Both the position numbers and the translations under genes were made by a program. The notes beneath the pieces are model-generated. The model worked only from the letters and a program-made list of their open reading frames with translations. It ran no database searches and was not told the DNA's origin. From Dysidea avara (Eukaryota > Porifera > Demospongiae > Dictyoceratida > Dysideidae), in the NCBI RefSeq assembly GCF_963678975.1, contig NC_089277.1, positions 21,235,440 to 21,299,439 on the forward strand: a stretch of 64,000 bases of DNA. Reading direction: 5' to 3'. Shown piece by piece: positions 61,240 through 64,000 of the stretch; positions within the stretch are counted from its first letter, which is position 1; the number at the start of each line of letters is the position of its first letter.

Positions 61240-63590
61240 AATGCTCACACTTGCTCTTCTTAGCAACTTTCCCAAAAGAAACGTGGATACTCAAAATTTC
61301 GAAATGGAAGTCGGCGTATTTTGCAATGTTAAAAACTGGTGTGTGGGCGTAAATGGTGCTGGGTGAGCTGCAGTGAGCGGTAAAACCTAGTGTGGACATG
61401 TAACTCGACGTGCGAAGTGTGAGGCTTTTCACTAACCATATGCACTAACAGACATGATCCTGTAGCTTTCTCAGTGCTATTGTGATGGCTACTGGATGAT
61501 TACTAATGGCCGGCTTGACTAGAGTTCATCTGGTAAAGGGGTTGTGAGTATTGTGTACCCATAAGTACATTATCAACATTAAACCAAATTGCACACAACA
61601 ACATAGCCTTATTGTTTGCAGCTACTAGTGTGGCTGTGCTGAGAAAAAAAGTGTGCATTCATTGTGAATCATGTCCGATAAAAGGATGTTACACAGTAGG
61701 TAGATCTGCAATGGTGTCAATGGTCATAGCCACAAAATCACTTAAAGGTTAAGATCAGATGAAGAGTTAAAATCCACAATCGAAACTATGTGTATTAAAA
61801 GCCAATTATACACAACTCACATGACGTAAGAATCTCCAATAATGAGATGTTTCAAAGCTCCAGCAGACAGTAGTGTGATTGTGAAGATTTTTTTTTCCAC
61901 AGCTGTTGGTAGCACACATCAAGAAATCATACTAAATTACAAGCACATAGAAAATTAGGAAATAAAATGGTAGTAGAGAAACGTCTAAAGTGAGTAAAGT
62001 CACAGGTAAGCACTGATAGACAGTTCAAGCCACAAAACAAAGTGAAATTTTGCCCGGTCAAGACTTTGACTGCAGCTACAAATCAACCTACAGCACTTAC
62101 TTAGATGATACTTCCTTGCTATGATCATGCCTGCACTAATACTCAAAGTTTTAAGTGCTGTTACAGTAGTTGCACAACTACATGTGAAACAGTAATTGGG
62201 AATTGTGTATATAGTTTTTATCCTTGCAATTGATTTATTTTATTGCCAAAAGGGCTGGGTAAATTATTTCTAGTTGTGACTTAAGGAGCGATTTCTTTGT
62301 AACCACCAAAAAGGATAGTTCATGTTCATAGGAGATTGGTCACACGTCATATCCCTGTGACTTGCAATTCAATTGTGTACCAAAACATTGTGTGAGATGT
62401 TTGAAGGAATGTGCATGTGGTACTAAGAATGTAAGGGCTCTGGGATGCATTGACATGTACAGTATGAGGTGTTCATGTTGAATTCATTCAAAACACTTCT
62501 TTGAGATCAGAAATAATGAAACACGGCCAACCTTCATTTAGTTTTGTGTATGCAGGTGCTTACCAATTGAAAATATATTGCCAGGGTTATTGGTCAGTCA
62601 CACAGTGTTTACCTCATGATATTATTATTTTGTTAGGCCACTTTGTTGTTTCTGGCCACTGTGTTGTGCTGCAGTACTTCATCAACCACTGTGATAATTT
62701 GCTTAGTGGATGGAAGAGTTTTGTCGATCTTTATCACTGGATCAAGTGTTGACTGAAATCAAGTTAATGTAATATTATGGCGATACCTTGGTTACCTGTA
62801 GTACCACTCATTGTCTACTGGCCTTCATTAACCTATTACACTAGCTATTTAGCAGACCTATAAGGGGAATTAATCACAGTGTAACCACACCATCCTCCTT
62901 GGACACTTGCGTCCTAGAATGCTCATTTCACTTAACTACTCTAATAGAACATACACTTCACACACCTATATAAAAAGTGTGAGGGACTACTAGAGCTGTG
63001 AAACTGTTTCACAGAATCTCACAAACTGTTGGCTATCCAGTTAACAAAATTTAATTTCCTGCAATTTTTATGCCGTACCTAGCATGTAAATTATGTAGCC
63101 TTAAAATTTGTAATACAGTTTGTCAGATTGTCCTTACAGTGGCCAAAGTAATATGCACCAAGTGATCATACCAATAGCAGAATCCTTATCAATGTTAACA
63201 ATGAGAAAAGTACCCAAAACATACATTTTGAGCAAATATCTTAGAAATCAGTAATCCAGTTATGCAAAAAAAAACAAAAAAAAACTGGAACAACTGGCCA
63301 GTTAATTGGTTTACCCAGTATGGTGTCACAGTACTAGGGACTACCGTAAGGCTAGAATCTAAGGCTCACAATGAAACCTATACTGCTGTACTGATTGTAG
63401 TATTGTTATAAATATTGGGCTATTACTACTGTTATTATCAGTATCGTACCAATTATTAGTATAGCGGCACAACCAAAAAATCATGCACTTTTTCAAAGAA
63501 CCATGAAACTTTCCACATAAATAGTAGCCCTCAATACGACATGTAATTTTAGATATATTTCCATCGCTGATTTGATCTTTGGTGACCTTT
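61240..63590. other. Region upstream of CDC5L, no gene recognised
   Basis: Fragments of the 2887-3106 MITE family occur at 61690-61720 and 62060-62100. A CTCTAATAGAACATA motif lies at 62938. No coding exon on either strand is convincing. Confidence 0.4.
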
Positions 63591-63592
63591 AC

Positions 63593-63999
63593 AGCCATTT
63601 TGTGATCATTTTTGTCTTTAACTCCCTAAGGCAATGATTAACTTGTTAAAAAAACATGGTACATACCAAACAAGAGAACTTGCTGAAAGAAACAACTTGG
63701 TTTTTATTTGAAGTCAATAGATAATTTCATTACAAAGTAATGATCATTTTTATTAGCTGCAAAATTTGGTAAATTTATGTGCAATCTGCCCACAGGTAAT
63801 TCACACCTGGAGGGCAGAATATATCGAGTTTTGCAGCTAATAAAAATGATCATAACTTTGTAATGAAATCACCTATTGACTTCAAATAAAAACCAAGTTG
63901 TTTGTTTTAGCAAGATCTTTTGTTTGGTTTTAACAAGTTAATTACTGCCTCAGAGAGTTAAAGACAAAAATGATCAATTTTTAATACAAAAATGGCCCT
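63593..63999. repeat. 400-bp palindrome at the window edge
   Basis: Arms 63593-63776 and 63818-63999 pair through TGATCATTTTTGTCTTTAAC, CAACTTGGTTTTTATTTGAA and TTTATTAGCTGCAAAA. Arms match over about 170 nt with few differences, so it is a young foldback element. It may continue past the window. Confidence 0.85.
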
Positions 64000-64000
64000 A

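Overview
This 64-kb window is eukaryotic, AT-rich and packed with transposable elements. Genes are split into short exons (about 30-290 nt) joined by GT-AG introns, some only 45-75 nt long. The protein content (a Death-domain/ankyrin gene, a CARD-like remnant, an ancestral-looking CDC5L), the compact introns and the many foldback MITEs fit a demosponge such as Amphimedon queenslandica. That species call is an inference from style and families, not a database match.

Left part (about 8.8-19.4 kb, minus strand): one multi-exon gene. It reads, N to C, Death domain (18957-19244), a 250-residue domain I cannot name (16852-17600), at least six ankyrin-repeat exons (15451 down to 8992) and a short C-terminal exon (8933-8853). 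A 200-N gap falls inside one ankyrin exon. Its introns hold a deleted Ty3/gypsy gag-RT fusion (plus strand), a 31-bp minisatellite, several hAT-type MITEs, large palindromes and a higher-GC dispersed repeat.

Middle (about 19.4-33.8 kb): no intact gene. It holds a plus-strand CARD-like remnant (23383-23670), a possible decayed hAT-transposase remnant, LINE 3'-end fragments, a 499-bp hAT MITE with a perfect 8-bp target duplication, and a second copy of the minisatellite-plus-palindrome pair.

Right part (about 33.8-60.9 kb, minus strand): CDC5L, the Myb-type spliceosome/Prp19-complex (NTC) factor, in at least 17 recognisable exons. The 3' block (33787-37144) is well preserved. The 5' half carries frameshifts in both Myb-coding exons and in exon 7, a GT-AC intron, missing segments, and one exon (50640-50783) on the opposite strand yet in perfect reading phase with its neighbour. 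One intron contains a decayed DIRS-like tyrosine-recombinase retrotransposon whose recombinase is split by a 2.9-kb hAT transposon.

The window is also populated by a modular repeat family (about nine copies) ending in one of two alternative palindromes, and by a short dispersed motif around TCTATTAGAGTA. The two genes have no evident functional link.
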